DNA of 8,046 nt from JBDIAR01 sp039812545 (GTDB lineage Bacteria; Actinomycetota; Actinomycetes; Actinomycetales; Dermatophilaceae). The notes under the pieces are model-generated. The model did no database searches. It was not told the origin of the DNA and saw only the letters and a program-made list of their open reading frames with translations. A program made the position numbers and the translations under genes. Positions 4,894 through 8,046 of the stretch are shown in pieces. Numbering within the stretch: position 1 is the stretch's first letter; each line of letters begins with the position of its first letter. The stretch lies in assembly GCA_039812545.1 (NCBI GenBank), contig JBDIAR010000155.1:1-8046 (forward strand), written 5' to 3'.

Positions 4894-7230
4894 ATGGCCC
4901 ACACCCCCACCACAACCACCAACCGCGTCGATCCGGTCTGCGGGATGCAGGTCGACCCCACCACCGCCATCGCACTCGACCACGCCGGCACGACCCACCA
5001 CTTCTGCTCCGAGAAGTGCCGCGAACGCTTCCGCGGGGCCCCCGACCGCTACCTCGCCGTGGGTGTCGCCCCCAGCAGCGCCGCATCAAAGAACCACCAT
5101 GCTGAGGACGAGGTCGCTGAGTGGACCTGCCCGATGCACCCCGAGATCCGTCGGCCAGGGCCCGGCTCGTGCCCCATCTGTGGGATGGCCCTCGAACCAG
5201 TCACCGTCACCCCCGACACCGCACCCAGCCCCGAATTAGCCGACATGACGCGGCGGTTCTGGATCGCGACCGCACTGACCATCCCCATCGTCATCCTCGA
5301 GATGGGCCGGCACTTCATCCCCTGGCTGCGCGACCTTATCCCCATCCGAGCATCAGTGTGGTCTCAGCTGCTGCTGGCCACCCCTGTCGTTCTGTGGGCA
5401 GGGTGGCCGTTCTTCGTGCGCGGCTGGAGATCGGTGCGCACCCGCAACCTCAACATGTTCACCCTGATCGCGATGGGCACCGGCATCGCCTGGCTGTTCA
5501 GCCTCATCGCGGCCCTGGCTCCCGGCATCTTCCCTCCCTCCTTCCGCGGGGATGGCGGCACCGTCGACGTCTACTTCGAGGCCGCCGCCGTCATCACCAC
5601 CTTGGTCCTGCTCGGTCAGGTCCTTGAACTGCGCGCTCGGGAACAGACCTCCGGCGCCATCAAGGCCCTGCTCGACCTCAGCCCCAAAACCGCCCGCCGT
5701 CTCACCGACGACGGCGCCGACGAAGAGATCCCCCTCGCGGCAGTCCGGGCCGGCGACCGGCTCCGGGTCCGACCCGGCGAGGCCGTTCCCGTCGACGGGA
5801 CCGTCCTGGACGGTCGGTCCGCCATCGACGAGTCACTGGTCACCGGGGAGTCGATGCCGGTCACCAAGACCCGCGGCGATGCCATCATCGGGGGCACCAT
5901 CAACGGCACCGGCGCCGTGATCATGGAAGCCGAGAAGGTCGGCCGCGACACCATGCTCGCCCGGATCGTAGCCATGGTCGCCGAGGCGCAACGCTCCCGC
6001 GCACCCATCCAGCGGATGGCCGACAAGGTCGCCCGAACCTTCGTCCCCGTCGTGATCGTCATCGCCGTCATCGCGTTCATCGTGTGGGCATTGATCGGCC
6101 CGGCGCCCAAACTGGCGCACGCCCTCGTCGTCGCGGTCGCAGTCCTCATCATCGCCTGCCCCTGCGCACTCGGACTGGCCACACCCATGTCGATCATGGT
6201 CGGCGTCGGCCGCGGCGCCAGCCTCGGCGTCCTGATCAAGAACGCCGAAGCTCTCGAACGGATGGAGAAGGTCGACACCCTCGTCGTCGACAAGACCGGC
6301 ACCCTCACTGAAGGCCGACCCACCGTGACCGACATCGTCGCCACCGGTAGTCACTCCCAGGACGACCTGCTCCGCTTTGCCGCCGGGGTTGAACGCGCCT
6401 CCGAACACCCACTGGCCCTGGCGATCGTCGAGGCCGCCACGACCCGAAGCCTCGATGTTCCCGACGTCACCGACTTCGACTCACCCGTCGGTCGCGGCGC
6501 CCAAGGTACCGTCGACGGACACCGGGTTGCCCTCGGCAGCGCCACCTTCCTGAAGTCCCACGGCATCGACAGCAACGAAGCCCAGGAAACAGCCGACCAC
6601 CTGCGCGGCGAGGGCGCCACCGTCATCTACATCGGCATCGACGGCCAACTCGCCGGACTCTTCACCATCGCCGACCCCATCAAGGCCACCACCCCCGACG
6701 CCCTCGAAGCACTGCGTGCAGACAACATCCACGTCGTCATGCTCACCGGCGACAACCGGGTCACCGCCCAAGCCGTCGCCGCCACACTGGGCATCGAGCA
6801 GGTCGAGGCCGAAGTCCTGCCCGACCACAAGAGCGACATCGTGACCAAGCTCCGCAGCCAGGGCCACGTCGTAGCCATGGCCGGCGACGGCGTCAACGAC
6901 GCCCCCGCCCTCGCCGCCGCCGACGTCGGCATCGCCATGGGCACCGGCACCGACGTCGCCATCGAAAGCGCCGGCGTCACCCTCCTCAAAGGCGACCTCA
7001 CCGGCATCGTGCGAGCCCGACACCTCTCCGCGAAGACGATGGCCAACATCCGACAGAACCTCTTCTTCGCCTTCGTCTACAACGCACTCGGCATCCCCAT
7101 CGCCGCCGGCGTCCTCTACCCCGTCTTCGGGCTCCTGCTCTCACCGATCATCGCCGCCGCAGCCATGGCCTTATCGAGCGTCAGCGTCATCGGCAACGCC
7201 CTCCGCCTCCGCGCACAAACAATCACCTGA
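4894..7230 (+). CDS. Cu(I)-type P1B ATPase with N-terminal YHS and heavy-metal-binding domains
   Basis: This 778-residue heavy-metal P-type ATPase probably pumps Cu(I) out of the cytoplasm using ATP. It has no HMA domain with GMTCxxC. Instead it has a YHS domain (about 11-54: DPVCGM, then HHFCSEKCRERF with Cys38 and Cys42) and a heavy-metal-binding domain (about 77-102: TCPMHPEI and CPICGM). The core is complete: actuator TGES (317-320), CPC in the metal-binding helix (422-424), phosphorylated Asp466 in DKTGT, SEHP (503-506), TGDN (618-621), GDGVNDA (664-670), YN (729-730) and M758 with S761/S762 near the end. CPC, YN and M--SS together mark the Cu+ subgroup, hence copA-like; silver is also possible. 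ATG 4894 is the only sensible start. There is no ribosome site next to it; the closest purine run, AGGAAGG at 4851-4857, is 36 bases away, so coupling to the preceding gene is possible. Confidence 0.96.
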   Translation: MAHTPTTTTNRVDPVCGMQVDPTTAIALDHAGTTHHFCSEKCRERFRGAPDRYLAVGVAPSSAASKNHHAEDEVAEWTCPMHPEIRRPGPGSCPICGMALEPVTVTPDTAPSPELADMTRRFWIATALTIPIVILEMGRHFIPWLRDLIPIRASVWSQLLLATPVVLWAGWPFFVRGWRSVRTRNLNMFTLIAMGTGIAWLFSLIAALAPGIFPPSFRGDGGTVDVYFEAAAVITTLVLLGQVLELRAREQTSGAIKALLDLSPKTARRLTDDGADEEIPLAAVRAGDRLRVRPGEAVPVDGTVLDGRSAIDESLVTGESMPVTKTRGDAIIGGTINGTGAVIMEAEKVGRDTMLARIVAMVAEAQRSRAPIQRMADKVARTFVPVVIVIAVIAFIVWALIGPAPKLAHALVVAVAVLIIACPCALGLATPMSIMVGVGRGASLGVLIKNAEALERMEKVDTLVVDKTGTLTEGRPTVTDIVATGSHSQDDLLRFAAGVERASEHPLALAIVEAATTRSLDVPDVTDFDSPVGRGAQGTVDGHRVALGSATFLKSHGIDSNEAQETADHLRGEGATVIYIGIDGQLAGLFTIADPIKATTPDALEALRADNIHVVMLTGDNRVTAQAVAATLGIEQVEAEVLPDHKSDIVTKLRSQGHVVAMAGDGVNDAPALAAADVGIAMGTGTDVAIESAGVTLLKGDLTGIVRARHLSAKTMANIRQNLFFAFVYNALGIPIAAGVLYPVFGLLLSPIIAAAAMALSSVSVIGNALRLRAQTIT

Positions 7231-7344
7231 GACCACGCCAGAGGGCCACGCACGGACACTGCACGACCCCCACCGGACGAGCCGATCTCTGCAAAGTGCG
7301 CCGCAACACCTCGTGCAGACTTCGCTGCATCTCGACAGAATCCT

Positions 7345-8046
7345 GTGACAGCCGAAGACGAGCCTGCCATCGACGTCACGGCTTGGGCTGTGATCCGGGA
7401 CGAGCCCGGTGGACGCGATCCCAACAAGCGCTGGCTGGCCGCGTCTCCAAACGCAGCACTTCACGACCACTGGCTCTGGAAGTCACGGCAACGGACGGGC
7501 GATGGATCTGAGACGGCCATCACCGACTGCGCAGAGGTGTTCGTGTCGCGTCTTGCTAGCCGCATCGGCCTCCCGGCGGCTGTGTGCCGCTTCGCAGTTT
7601 GTGATGGCGAGTGGGGGGTCATCTCACGCAACGTGACTCCGGACGGCTACAGCCTCAACACTGGCGCGGCGTACCTGCCTGAGGTCGAAGGGTACGAACG
7701 CCGCTCGGCAGTTTCTCGGACGGGACATCGAGCAGGGCTGATGCGGCGTGACCGCGGATACACCCTCGACGCGGTGCAGCGGGTCCTCGCCAACGTCGGA
7801 CCGCCCCCCGGCGCGACTGGCTTCAGCGCGTTCGGGGTTTTCGCCGGGTATCTGGTCTTGGACGCATTGACCGGCAACACTGACCGCCACCCCGGAAACT
7901 GGGCCCTTCTGGAGTCCGATCAGGATGGCACTCGCTACCTCGCGGCAACCTACGACCATGGCAGCGCGCTGGGAGCGGGCCTGACCGACGAGAACAGGCG
8001 GACGCGGACCGCGGAGGACTTCGCGGCCAGGGGGCGAGCGAACCCG
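7345..8046 (+). CDS. HipA-like protein kinase, N-terminal part (cut by window edge)
   Basis: This open frame runs out of the window and has 234 visible residues. It resembles HipA-family Ser/Thr kinases. Visible signs are a KRWLAASP...WLWKS segment with a candidate ATP-binding Lys46, a stretch like the family's GLPAAVCRFAVCDGEWGVISR, the catalytic motif GNTDRHPGN (177-185) and YDHGSALG (203-210) with the metal-binding Asp204. Only about 30 residues precede the WLAASP segment, so the N-terminal subdomain of classical HipA is missing, as in short HipA-domain or HipT-type kinases. No HipB-like antitoxin gene is seen upstream. GTG 7345 is the first start codon in this frame after the ATPase, but has no good ribosome site, and the 114 bases before it are unassigned. 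About a third of the first 40 codons end in A or T, against 3 of 40 in the ATPase. A true HipA toxin or another regulatory kinase are both possible. Confidence 0.8.
   Translation, partial: MTAEDEPAIDVTAWAVIRDEPGGRDPNKRWLAASPNAALHDHWLWKSRQRTGDGSETAITDCAEVFVSRLASRIGLPAAVCRFAVCDGEWGVISRNVTPDGYSLNTGAAYLPEVEGYERRSAVSRTGHRAGLMRRDRGYTLDAVQRVLANVGPPPGATGFSAFGVFAGYLVLDALTGNTDRHPGNWALLESDQDGTRYLAATYDHGSALGAGLTDENRRTRTAEDFAARGRANP

Noticed and set aside
4884..5105. Plus-strand frame beginning with a His-rich peptide (PPHGPHPHHNHQ)
   Set aside because: It looked like a metal-binding peptide, but it is the shifted frame of the Thr/His-rich ATPase N-terminus and turns into Arg/Pro-rich shadow sequence.
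7231..7344. Rho-independent terminator after the ATPase gene
   Set aside because: No stable hairpin followed by a T-run is visible in the gap on either strand.
7296..7636. Small plus-strand open frames near the start of the HipA-like gene
   Set aside because: They are in other frames than the HipA-like reading, which carries the catalytic motifs, and have no recognisable features.

Overview
The window is high-GC DNA with strongly C/G-ending codons, GTG starts and tight operons. This fits an actinobacterium (Micrococcales-like), although no marker gene fixes the genus. Almost all of it is a copper-resistance locus.

Layout. (1) Positions 1-1274, minus strand: a two-component system. An OmpR-type response regulator overlaps by ATGA the start of a membrane sensor histidine kinase, which runs off the left edge. 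(2) Positions 1275-1444: a divergent promoter region with a candidate response-regulator site and two inverted repeats. (3) Positions 1445-3219, plus strand: a small one-helix SHOCT-domain protein, then a three-domain multicopper oxidase exported as a Tat lipoprotein with a Met-rich loop. (4) Positions 3216-3629: the decayed remains of an Asp-box (BNR-type) beta-propeller gene. (5) Positions 3746-4844: two Met/His-rich membrane proteins, one two-helix and DUF2933-like, the other five-helix and unrecognised. (6) Positions 4894-7230: a Cu(I)-type P1B ATPase whose N-terminus carries a YHS domain and a heavy-metal-binding CPMHP/CPICGM domain instead of the usual HMA domain. (7) Positions 7345 to the right edge: the first part of a HipA-like kinase with clearly different codon use, probably unrelated to the copper genes.

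Inferred working model. The kinase senses metal outside the membrane and phosphorylates the regulator. The regulator acts at a site (consensus TCTTCRTCRAAYCTCAACC) present in the divergent promoter and before the five-helix membrane gene, with a half-conserved copy before the DUF2933-like gene. The ATPase exports Cu(I), the oxidase converts it to Cu(II) at the cell surface, and the small Met/His-rich membrane proteins may bind or hand over copper.

The least-described parts are the repeated operator, the five-helix protein and the propeller pseudogene. I found no RNA gene, CRISPR array, insertion sequence or convincing rho-independent terminator.
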